In this document: positions 24,393 to 34,655 of the stretch, piece by piece
How the letters are laid out: each line of letters opens with the position of its first letter
Numbering within the stretch: position 1 is the first letter of the stretch
Origin: Plectrocnemia conspersa
Taxonomy: Eukaryota > Arthropoda > Insecta > Trichoptera > Polycentropodidae
Reading direction: 5' to 3'
Length of the DNA: 64,000 bases
Assembly: GCA_009617715.1 (NCBI GenBank)
Contig: VTFK01000015.1
Coordinates: 1,178,001 to 1,242,000 of the forward strand
The notes under the pieces: model-generated
The model's database searches: none
Seen by the model: only the letters and a program-made list of their open reading frames with translations
What the model was told of the DNA's origin: nothing
Made by a program: the position numbers and the translations under genes

Positions 24393-24701
24393 ATGGAAGC
24401 TATGTACGAGTCTTTGCTTTTTCACACTGAAGTCAGGTGGTTATCTAAGGGTAAAGTTTTATGCCGATTCAAAGAACTTAAGAATGAATTGTTAATCTTT
24501 TTTCGAAATGAAGGTATGGATGATTTTGTAAAATGTCTTCAAAATAATGATTGGTATGCTAAAGTGGCATATTTAGCAGATATTTTTAATTACTTAAATA
24601 ACGTTAACACAAGCATTCAAGGAAAAAACAAAAAAATTATGACATCCATTGACAAATTGACAGGATTTCGGAGAAAAATAACTCTTTCGAAAAATCAGTA
24701 G
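24393..24701 (+). pseudogene. hAT transposase fragment 3 (insertion domain)
   Basis: It has LLFHTEVRWLSKGKVLCRF, the conserved RWLS block of this hAT group. Then comes WYAKVAYLADIFNYLNNVNT, the region before the third catalytic residue. The frame ends at 24701 and remnants continue in other frames to 24867. Confidence 0.85.
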
Positions 24702-24867
24702 AAAAAAAAAGTAGATATGTTTCCTTCACTTAACGAAAACATTCCCAAGAAAGTTATTTTCGCAATAATAGAACATTTACCTTTATTGGAAGAAAAAATT
24801 GCACATTATTTTCCATTCTTAAATATAGAAAATTATGACCGGATACGAAATCATCAAATTAGTCTAA

Positions 24868-25074
24868 TTGTCGACTGATCGTACTTTAAAAAATAAATTT
24901 TCCGAAATAACTGTGAAGAATTTTTGGATTACTGTCCAAGAGGAATATTCAGTTATTTACATGAAGGCATTGAAAATTTTGTTACAGTTTTCAACATCAT
25001 ATTTGTGTGAGCTTGGTTTCTCAACAAGAACTAATATGAATACTAAAAAACGAGAAAGACAGAAAAAAATTTAA
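24868..25074 (+). pseudogene. hAT transposase fragment 4 (dimerisation end)
   Basis: FWITVQEEYSVIYMKALKIL, then LQFSTSYLCELGFSTRTN and KKRER match the C-terminal dimerisation region of hAT transposases. The frame stops at 25074. The element end is 480 bp further on. Confidence 0.85.
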
Positions 25075-25563
25075 ACGAAGAATTCAGGGTAACTACATAA
25101 AATATTCGACCTAATATTTCTGATATCTGCAAAAGCCAACAAGCTCAGGTATCACAATAATTAATTTTTGATCGATCATATAAATTCCATTATGTTAAGC
25201 AGGAACGTCATTTTGGGTAAACAAAGGGGGGAAAATGCACCACTTAGATTTGCCATCCAAAGAGCACCTTTAAATATTAATACAAATATTTTTAATAAAA
25301 CACGTAATTAAGAATTGGTTCTAAGGCAAAATTAATTACCTAAATTTATTTTCAATACTAAACTTTTTTATATAATTTAATTTAAAAAAATATGTAAGAA
25401 ATTTGTATGTAATTTTGTATGTAACTATTATTTTTTTTAAATATGTAATAAAAATTATGTCCACATATTTTTTTCGACCTTTTAATTCTGGTGCACCGCC
25501 ACTTTTTCCCATGATCAAAAGTGCACCGTGACTTTGAAAAGGTTAAGAACCACTGGGTTAGAC

Positions 25564-27428
25564 CTTCGCATCTCTTTCTACATTCCAAATTTATGGTAGT
25601 TATACGCGTATTTAATTAAATGTAAAAACGTGTTGTTTACGCCTATTATCCGTTATGTTTATAACCTCTGGCTGTATGCAAAAAGCGGTGTTTTTGATGA
25701 TTTATGTTTAGAAACTCGGATGAAAGTTATGCGAAAGATGTGGTGAGAGGTTTGTATAATATTAAATTATATGTAGTTGCGTATTTTAATCATTTATGAC
25801 TTACTTGTGAATATATTTTGTATTGAGTGCTTTCCAACTTGCGAATTAAATGTGTGATGCTATTGTTGAAACGATTTATCAATTATTAAACAAAATGTGG
25901 GAACATTGTGTTTAAAATTTATATCTTCATGTCATTTAAAATGACTGCAAAAAATATATTGGGCATGACAGATGCCTTTGGACTGTAATGTAAAAAGCAT
26001 TTTGGGCATATATGTATGTATAAGATTTTATCATCTAGTCATTTTAAATGACTTCAGAAACTAGAACATGTATTGGACATGACATAGATGCCTTTAAAAC
26101 CATAGTAGATATCCCAGAGTTCAAAAAGCGCAGCTGGTATCAATCTGGAGTTTAGTTTCTACTTATTTTTTAATTGTATACAAACTCTATATTCTTGTTG
26201 GTAAAAATGTATCAAGACTAGTTGTGGTATATGTATATTCTATCGATATGTAGGTTAATCTATATTTTTTCCATGATTTAATTGCCGATCATGACCTCTT
26301 TGCACAAGCGACGAAAAATGAGCTAAAATAACCGTAATCCACAAATAAAATATCTGTATATATTCTGCGTGCGTCATGGACACTGTATATAGAGCTATAG
26401 AGTTTACACTGTGAACCTAAAACTGTAAACCTTGAAATTTTAACTGACGAAATTGAATACGTTGCCTTTTCGGCGTATACTATAATACATACATACTATA
26501 TACATGCGTTATTTGTAATTTCGACGAAACCAGAGCGGTTTAAAGTGGTACCTATTATAATGTTGAACTCTTCGTCTTCATCCAATTATCTCCGTCATTT
26601 CGGCGTCGATTCTGCGAAATTGAGTCGCGAACATCTGTTGTGTGCTGTCAAATTGGTTGTTTTGACTGGAATGTGGGCGATGTGTTGCATGCTTTGATTC
26701 AAGTGTCCATTTCCTTCGCAGACGTTCTCCGTATTAGGCAACTAATGCTGGCGAAGAACCAAGAGTGTCTTCTTAGACATAACTCTTCTGGAAAAACGCA
26801 CTCGAGTGACGTCAGATGAATATTTTATGCGCGAAAGGAAAAATAAACTGCATGTTGACCGACCGAATTCCTGATACACGAGCTGGTCACATACCAGGAG
26901 TTAAATTAAACTAATAAAGCTGTACAACAAGATTTGGATAAGCAAATATATTTATTATGATTATCATAGGTTTGCCAAATTAAATATTTTTTAAATATAT
27001 TTTTATGATTGATTATGCTAAGCTATGTACATATATATACTATGTATATAATATAATGGATTAACTAACTTTTTGGGCTTTAGATCGTACAATATTTTTA
27101 AGTAAAAAATATGCACATTTATATTTTAATACTATAAATATATTTGTTCTAGATCTAGAAAATGCATGTTTATAGTCAGTTTATATTATTTATACAACTA
27201 AATATTTTTGTATAAAATTGTTGGTAAATTAAAAATAAAAATCACTTTTGACTTATGGATTCAATGCTTAACATATCAGTCAAAATTGTTTGTATTAGCC
27301 GTAAAATCATCTTTTAGTGATTCTCTGATACTATTTTTTCATATTTTTATCAGTGGTTGATATATTACGCCGCCCATCTCTCTAGTCATCTTCGACACCT
27401 TCCCGACCCTCTTGGAATCGCTTGTACT
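25564..27428. other. AT-rich intronic stretch with one short repeat
   Basis: A repeat unit at about 25940-26100 (GGGCATGACAGATGCCTTTG and related strings, in two diverged units) is the inverse of 9171-9250. No coding exon was seen. 26540-26830 is less AT-rich but lacks a convincing frame. Confidence 0.45.
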
Positions 27429-28796
27429 CATAGAGTAAAGAATATATGTATATATAATAGAGACGGCGACATAGGCCAAAATCATGCCAAGTTTTGATCT
27501 CAACTGCTAGTCGCGCGATCATTAACCTCGCCGTGTGCGCCTGCGCGGTCGGCAGTTTTTGTAATGCCGACAGACAAAAAGACCTTGTGACGTTTGGCTG
27601 TCACATTTGTAATTTCTTAATTTATATTTTTCTTTATTAATTCACTTTTATCACCAATAATTATTATATCATTACACTCGGTAAGTTTTCTAATCGCGTT
27701 TTCATCTATAACTAAATTGCAAACTAGTTTTAATTTGTCGATTGAGATTTTATTTTTAATGCTTCAAACGTAAACCGTGGATCTCCGTTCAAGTTCTGAT
27801 ACCATTTACCGATGGTTCTTAGGTGAGGCAGGTTAAAATTTAAAGTCTGTCGAACATATTGATAAGTTTTGGGAGAATAAAAACTTAATAAATATTTTAT
27901 CTTTTTAGAAAATATTTTTTCTTTTTAGAAAAGTTAATCAGAATCAAAATTTACTAATAGTGACAAGCCGTTTCCTTTACTTAAAAGTCCTTTGTCTATT
28001 ATTGACATAACTATATTTTTCAAATTAACAATTTTTTTGTTTCTACGATAAAGTTTTTTTTTTTTGCCTTAGTGCGTGTATTATTTTTTCACGTTTTTTT
28101 GAAATTAACCTAACATGATTTAATTTTCGTAATAAATTTATTTTTCTAGGAGAATTGTAAGCATCAGTATTCGAAGTTTATGTTGATGGAAGTAGAGAAG
28201 ATGATTGGTTTTGTAAAGGGACTGAGTTTGGTATTAATCATTTATACCCAACTTTTATAATAGAAAAGGAATTTGGGTTAAAATGGTCCGAACAGATGAC
28301 ACTTCTCACGGATGGCTTCCATGAAGGACGTAAAATATTTTCAAGGCATATTTTCTGTATTTTTGGTTCTAAAGGAAATCTAAAAAACGTGTATAATATT
28401 ACTAACCCTTATATGTGACAAAAATATTTACTAATGAAATATATTATTTCTATTATTTATATTTAATTTAAAAATAAATTAAATACAAAACTCGAAGAAT
28501 GGAATGCGCAGCCCTAGTTGGCACGTATAGAATGACGTGTTTTACACGCGTCACTTTTAATAAAAATTCTAAAATAACACAAATAATTGCAAAATGTAAC
28601 CTGTGAAATGATGTTTTTACACGATAATACCGAACAGAAAGCAATATTTTAATAAGTTTGCCGAATGCGCGGAGACGGGCACCACCGATCACGCGTTCAG
28701 GGTGAATGATCTAGAGACGAGGCGAATAATATTTTTAAGCACGCTTAATTTCTTCCTATAGGCCGCTCTATATTATATGATATTCTTTACTCTATG
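27429..28796. mobile_element. P-like (or other 8-bp-duplicating) DNA transposon, 1368 bp
   Basis: A perfect 17-bp inverted repeat bounds it: CATAGAGTAAAGAATAT at 27429-27445 and its complement at 28780-28796. Both sides carry a perfect 8-bp target duplication CTTGTACT (27421-27428 and 28797-28804). The ends stay imperfectly inverted for about 45 bp (AGAGxCGGCxxCATAGG type). The inner flanks show GC-rich inverted matches near 27540 and 28665. Eight-bp duplications are made by P and hAT elements; ends beginning CAT rather than CAGxG point to the P group, but this is inference. No complete transposase is present. Confidence 0.85.
28161..28418 (+). other. unrecognised open stretch of 85 codons inside the P-like element
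   Basis: The frame from 28161 stays open to TGA at 28416 without an initiating ATG near its beginning. It reads FEVYVDGSREDDWFCKGTEF, then GINHLYPTFIIEKEFGLKW, SEQMTLLTDGFHEGRKIF. The composition looks like real protein rather than AT-rich noise. A TTTTTCTAG acceptor-like site lies at about 28141-28149. It may be a remnant exon of the element's transposase or a captured piece. I do not recognise the family. Confidence 0.4.
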
Positions 28797-28804
28797 CTTG
28801 TACT

Positions 28805-30060
28805 ATTCACAGGACCTTCATTTAGTATTTAATAACTTCTCAACAATTGCACGACCTTACTGCGTTTTTATTGTAATTTTTTTGTTCCGTCATTTTCAAA
28901 GTGTGACGTGTCGTCAAAACTTGTCTCTCGAACACAAACTACGCGTATAAAATAACTGACATTAACATGCGCATCACATATTGCAATACCAATGTATGAA
29001 AATCATAAGCTCAATCAATTTGTCTTGAGTCATATTAAAATAAATATTATTAAAAAAATGTGATTTTATTCCCTATAACAAAGATAGTGTAAGTTAAAAT
29101 GACAGAAACGAATGGTACTTTGTGGTTAATAAGCCACAAAGTTTTGATCGTCTATACATCGGGATAAAGTTGTATTACATACTCCCATGTTCGATTCAAT
29201 GGAATGTCTTCTTATTGCTGTTTCTAGGTTTTCTCACACACTCTTTCCTCACACCCCATTCGTTCGGTATGCCTTTGATCGACCGTTGTTCTTATTACTA
29301 TTTTTTGTGCTTACAAAGCTAATTGTTTGCTTCTTTTTTTGTGCCATTGAAGCTAATTGTCTAATGTAGCATATTGTCTGCGCGTTATTAAGAATCTCAA
29401 GCCGGTTTCTATTTTTGACTGCAGTTTATGTGGTCGGCTAACCGATAATCGATTCGTTCCAAATTTGTTCGGGTTACAACCTCGGATGACATAAGTCCGA
29501 AATATCTGCGCGAAAGTAGAGCATACCTTTCGTAACGACCAAACGGAAAAAACCGAGCTTATCTTGACGCTGTCTATTGTGCCACGTAATGCACTGAAAC
29601 TAAATGGGTATATAAATGTTTTTGTTATATTCATAAGTACTGTAGAAACTCAATTCAATCGCATTTTCAGATAAATGAGAACTATAAATATATAGCTCGA
29701 TTGAAAGATGAAGTATTCGAAAAACGTGCCGAGGCCAAATCGTAAATCTAGACCAAAAAACAAACACTTGAAATGACTGATGTTTAGAATAAAGATCAGA
29801 CGTGTCCATTTTATATAAATGCAGAAATATAAAGCAAACGTTTTAACGTAAAATCAAGACAATACTGATTACAAAAAATGCGTAGAATCAAATGATCAGT
29901 AATTAAAATATAGGTTTTGTTTGTAACTTGACTGTTTTATACTTTTCTTGTATTAAACTGTGAAAGGTTTATATAGTTTGCTTCATTATTACACTTGCTT
30001 CATAGACTAGCTTCAAATAAAAATATTATAAGTTTATATTATTATTTTTCATACTTTTTC
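28805..30060. other. AT-rich intronic stretch, nothing recognised
   Basis: Overlapping small frames near 29120-29640 lack motifs and agree with none of the splice phases of the gene. Confidence 0.4.
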
Positions 30061-30069
30061 GATAAATTT

Positions 30070-30275
30070 ATTACATAATACACCAGCTTCCATAAAACCG
30101 TTTTTTCGAGTTAAAACCGGTTTTAATCTTTTCCAGAATATTAGTATATTCTGTATGTTTTTTTAGAAAAACATGATATTCTTTATTTAATTTAAAAGTA
30201 ATCGCGAAGTCTTGAAAATTACCAAAAAACCGGTTAATCGGTTTCATTTTTAACCGGTTTGAAAGTCCTGCACTA
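30070..30275. repeat. MITE-like segment with repeated AACCGGTT motifs
   Basis: AAAACCGTTTTTTCG and AAAACCGGTTTTAATC are near the left side. AAAAAACCGGTTAATCGGTT and TTTTTAACCGGTTTGAAAG, followed by TCCTGCA, are on the right. These give partly inverted ends around an AT-rich core. This fits a small hAT-type MITE, but no clear target duplication was found. Confidence 0.45.
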
Positions 30276-30689
30276 GCATGATATACCAGTGGTATATAGT
30301 AGGTGACAAATACCTGGAAGACCTAGTTTAGAATACCAAATGGACCCAATTGTTTTTAATTTTTATCGTGTCTGAGAGATCGGAATTAGTGACTATTATA
30401 TAACTATAATTCTGATCGATCATCACATATTCGATTCTCCTTATCTCAGGGATAAATATTGTTACACATAAATTAAATAAAACCAAGCTAGGTCGCAAAT
30501 ACCGACATCTTTTGATTTAAAGCTGTAAAAATAATTTATTTTTAATAAAACAGTAATAAAAACCACTGATTTACAGACTTTCACTTCAGTATTTTGTCTT
30601 TCATTTCTGGAACAGTCATAATGGATACTTTTATGTATTTCCATAATTAGGGAATCCTTTTTGCTGAATTGATGCAATCAAAAGCGCTT

Positions 30690-31040
30690 CGCTTAGGAAT
30701 TCGTTTACCTTTACCGGACAAATTTTTTTAATAATAAAGCTACTGCGGTCCACTTTATTTAATTACAAAAAAAATGTTTCATAGGTATTATTTATAAAAC
30801 ATTTATTTAGGGTATACCTTATACCCGTTCCAAATGTTGGGTAGATTGCAACTACCTGAAAAAAAACACCCAAGAATGCAATAACAAAAGAAAGAATGTT
30901 TTGACTGTTAGAGCACGCTCGGGATAAGGATGCCGGTTTGTTATTGTGTGCGTGTACATGTATATGAGAGGGAGAAGCGATGTAGCGTGTACTTCGTTGT
31001 CTCGCTTTCTCTTTTAAGGACAATCGCTGATTCGTCAACG
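30690..31040. repeat. interspersed repeat (inverse of 11180-11372, longer here)
   Basis: The reverse complement of 30690-30900 matches 11180-11372. It continues to the right with a GC-richer block including GAGCACGCTCGGGATAAGG, then CCGGTTTGTTATTGTGTG, whose inverse appears twice more at 31740-31790 and 32115-32160. Confidence 0.55.
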
Positions 31041-31721
31041 CTGGTATTCGTCATTAAAGTGCAGTGTAGCACAGAAGTTCGATCTTCTCTAGTGATTTAT
31101 TTTAAATAATTTTGTGTTGATATTGGTTTAAAACCCAGATATGCCCACTGTCTCATGGGTAGGTCACTCAACTCGTGCCACTGTTTTTTATTTATAAATT
31201 AAATTTTAAGAGAACAAAATTTCTTGAGAATATTTGGGTTAATTGATATCAAGGCTTCAAATATACACTGTAAGTTATTCGCTCTCTTACCCGTGGATTA
31301 AAATATTTTAATTATTTTTCCATTAATCCGTACGTTGTTGGTTTTTTTACACTATTCTCTGTAAGGCTTAAAAAAGTTATTATTCTTATCGTTGCGCCAA
31401 TGATAATTTTTTTAATTAACTCAATGGATTCTAATGATTTAATAGAGTCGTCGAGCCATTAAACAATCTGCGAATAATTTCTTTCCCATTTTATATCTTT
31501 TTGCTTTTGAAGAATAGTTAAAGACTTCATTATTTTTTTGACTAGTGAAAGATTTTGAATTTTGCAAATATTTAATTAATGACATCAATGTCTGGTTTCT
31601 TCGATTATATAATATATTTTTAATTGTCCGTTAAAAATTTCCAACTTAGCTCAGATGTATGTATGTTAAATAAACATATATTTTCTTTTAAAATAAAAAA
31701 ATTAAATATTCTCAGCGAAAT

Positions 31722-31793
31722 TGTTTTGAGCCACACAGTTCATGCACACAATAACAAACCGGAATCCTTATCCCAAGCGTACTCTAACATGTA
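31722..31793. repeat. short repeat unit (ATTGTTTTGAGCC...GCGTACTCTA), copy 1
   Basis: It shares ATTGTTTTGAGCCACACAG..., AACAAACCGGAATCC and GCGTACTCTA with 32098-32162 in the same orientation, about 375 bp away. A related unit lies inverted at about 30910-30960. No coding meaning is seen. Confidence 0.75.
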
Positions 31794-32084
31794 TTTAATT
31801 TTTAATCTCAAGAAATTGGCTGAATTTTGTTAATATTTGAATTATTTTATGTTTGTTAAAATAATTTTGTATTGTTTTGCTAGTAGATCTTTGTATAATA
31901 ACACCTTGTTTGAGTTATGAAATACAACAATGTTATTCTCGCACAACATAATTGTAAAAATTGTGTTGTATTTTTTTTATGAAATTCAGCAATATTTTAG
32001 GTTTTTTTTGGTATGAATATAATATTTTAGATCGAATTCTGTATTATGAATAAATTATATTTTTTATTTGTAAAGCACTTTTTA

Positions 32085-32162
32085 ACGTACTCTACATTGT
32101 TTTGAGCCACACAGTTCACGAACACAATAACAAACCGGAATCCTTATCCCGAGCGTACTCTA
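32085..32162. repeat. short repeat unit, copy 2, flanked by CGTACTCTA
   Basis: The unit is bounded on both sides by the 9-bp string CGTACTCTA (about 32085-32093 and 32154-32162), which could be a target duplication or part of the ends. It matches 31722-31793. Confidence 0.65.
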
Positions 32163-33728
32163 TGATAAAACCATTTTGGGCATGACTTACATGCCTTGGA
32201 CTTTTGTGCGTTATTGTTGGAAAAAATATTTCATAAACCGAATAAAAAAATCCGGTTTTCGTTTTTTTTAAATGACATTGATTTTTATGACTTTTTAAAT
32301 GTTTAGAAGCCCTAATCACGAACATATCTATTTTATTACAAATATATTGTAAAACACTCCTATATAGTTTTAGTTCGAGGTAGAGTTCTTCATAACAGAT
32401 GTGTTATACGACATAGCTCGATTTTTAATTACGCACCTCGATATTCATCCATGTGATTAGAAAAGTTTGGAGCAGCCAATTTTGTGTGATCGATTTTTAA
32501 AATGTATATTTATAATATTAATTAATTCCGATCGCTGTTTGTAATGTTGTTTTCATCGATAATTACAAAATTAATTAAAATCATTAATTACGATCTCCCA
32601 GATACGATAGAAAATTGGGAAAGATTTGAATTTATGACGTTTAATTCTGGGCATTTTAAATTAATTTTTCGTTGAAGATATACATAAGCTGCATTGTTAC
32701 TTTTTAGTCGCTCTCTCACGATTTTCCTTTTTTCAATCATAAACCTACGCATTTCTCAATGTTTACACGCACTAAACAATGGTCACGTAAATAGGCTATC
32801 ATCAATCATAATCTACTACTCAAATAAAGAAAAGAAACTTTATACATCTATTTTTACCTTCAAACGTATTTATATAATTTTAGGCGAATTGCGCGCTTTC
32901 CTCGCATCAAGCAATCAACTCACGTCAAACCCGTAGTTTGCACGACTTTGGAAAAATGACCGACATACGAAATGACTCCGAGAATTCAATTGATGAGTAG
33001 TGCATTGAACTAACGGGTGTATTATGCAAACTAAACTCTATCGCACCCGTCCAATCGTGGTGTCATTTCACACCGACGACCATTATCCCATTTTCTGCAG
33101 CCGTGAATGAGTCACGTGTCACGGACGAGCTGCTACGTGCACAATGACATGACCTGACAATGTGGCATAGATAATACACACCATGGTTGATGTGTGTATA
33201 TTTTTTTGTTATCAAAATGTAGTTCCTCTCATACCTTTCCTTCCTACCTTGCCGTATGGATGTGTAGCCATATCTGGGATATAAAAATACACGCATATAT
33301 CCGCAAACGCGTCTTGAATTAATGAACCGATCTTAGAAGGAGTGTCATTGATGCGACACGAGGCAATGATGTTGATTTGAATATCTTTTCCGCATGATGA
33401 GCATGCGTCATTGTTTTATACTCTTGGCTTTTATCGTAAGCGTATGATAAATGGATATTATAGAAGGATTCTTTCCAAAACACTGGCATTGCATTGATTT
33501 AATACTATCTTACAAAATTAATTATTAAAAAATATGTATGAAAGTGCATATTATAATACATACATACATACATCCAGGGCTTTTCTTTTCATATAACAAT
33601 TTGATGTTTAAAAATCGATTGACAATTTGCGCAACATTTTATTTCTTTATTTTTACGTAAATATGATGTCATAAGATAAGAAGCTAAAATTTAAATTATG
33701 ACATTTTAACAATATTGCAATTTTCAAT
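32163..33728. other. AT-rich intronic stretch
   Basis: A fragment of the GGGCATGAC...GCCTTGGACT repeat lies at about 32170-32205. Small frames near 32694-33296 have no motif. A short CATA tetranucleotide run is at about 33560-33577. Confidence 0.4.
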
Positions 33729-33975
33729 GAGTGAGAATCAAATTAAGCATATCTAAACCGAATTTTGGTCAATAGGAGAGCGCAAAAAACAATTATCACT
33801 TCTCAGAAGTCAAAAATTCACGTCAAAAGCAATAAAATCGTGTCGGCGCCGTGACGAGCGTTCCCACTGCGACTGCGCCGACACGATTTTATTGCTTTTG
33901 ACGTGAATTTTTGACTTCTGAGAAGTGATAATTGTTTTTTGCGCCCTCCTATTGACCAAAATTCGGTTTGAATAC
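33729..33975. repeat. foldback hairpin, copy 3 (loop region deleted)
   Basis: The left arm, 33750-33851, and right arm, to 33975, are nearly perfect complements (GCGCAAAAAACAATTATCAC ... GTGATAATTGTTTTTTGCGC). The central GGGAACGCTCG arm on the left is missing: GGCGCCGTGACGAGCG joins directly to CGTTCCC. The lead-in GAGAATCAAATTAAGCATAT is shared with copy 2. Confidence 0.9.
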
Positions 33976-34655
33976 ACTTAATCTCATATCATAAGTCCGT
34001 AGAAATATCGGTAAGAGTTGCGATCATATTTTTAAAACATAGTGTAACATTCAAATGCAGAAAGCAACTGAGGGGCAATATGCGAGATGCGACGTCTGTC
34101 TGTACTTCTTGTTCCGCTTATTTTTCCTGAGAGATGAGTTTTTAGACTTGACCTAATAACAGTTCTAAAACTATAATTAGTTTTAGAATTTTCATTAGGG
34201 TAGGTTTGGGTTTGAGCAGCAAATAGACGTTTCGCGACTGTCAAATTGAGTTTTATATACATTATAGAGCAGCATATAATTTCATCAGCTAAATTATAGT
34301 TTCACTAGTAGAAATATATATCTACTAGTGAAAATGTATCTGGACTTCGCTAGTGAAAATATAACTTGCTAGATAAAATATGTATATTTTTACTGGTAAA
34401 ACTACTATATATTTATATATCTAGCGGTGAAAATGTATTCTGATTTGATTTTACTGAAATTACGTATTTGAAATTTTTTTTGGGATACTGTATTTTTTTT
34501 AATTTTCTTTCACGTCCTTCCCGCTTTCCGAAAATTAAAAAAATTATATTCCTTGTTTTTTTTTAATATTTAGATTTTATTAAGATTCATAGCATATTAT
34601 CTAATGACATGCATTTTTCTGGCCAAATTCAAGACGGGGGTGGGAACCTGCCCTC
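33976..34655 (+). repeat. composite interspersed repeat, copy C
   Basis: It continues from the hairpin and matches the reverse complement of 9936-10740. It has AATATCGGTAAGAGTTGCGA near 34005, the CAAATTGAG/GTTTCGCGACTG region near 34230, repeated ACTAGTGAAAATGTAT-type units at 34300-34440, and the end AATGACATGCATTTTTCTGG near 34600. The 76-codon minus frame inside has no known motif. Confidence 0.7.

Larger units (their letters stand above)
23141..25555 (+). mobile_element. hAT transposon with intact ends but dead transposase (2415 bp)
   Basis: The inverted ends are CAGTGGTTCTTAACC (23141-23155) and GGTTAAGAACCACTG (25541-25555). Perfect 8-bp target duplications GGTTAGAC flank them at 23133-23140 and 25556-25563. 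GTGCACCG repeats follow each end (subterminal repeats at 23158-23205 and again near 25490-25530). The interior holds a + strand transposase broken into at least four frames. The pattern fits the ZBED/SCAND3-like hAT branch found in many animals. Confidence 0.93.
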
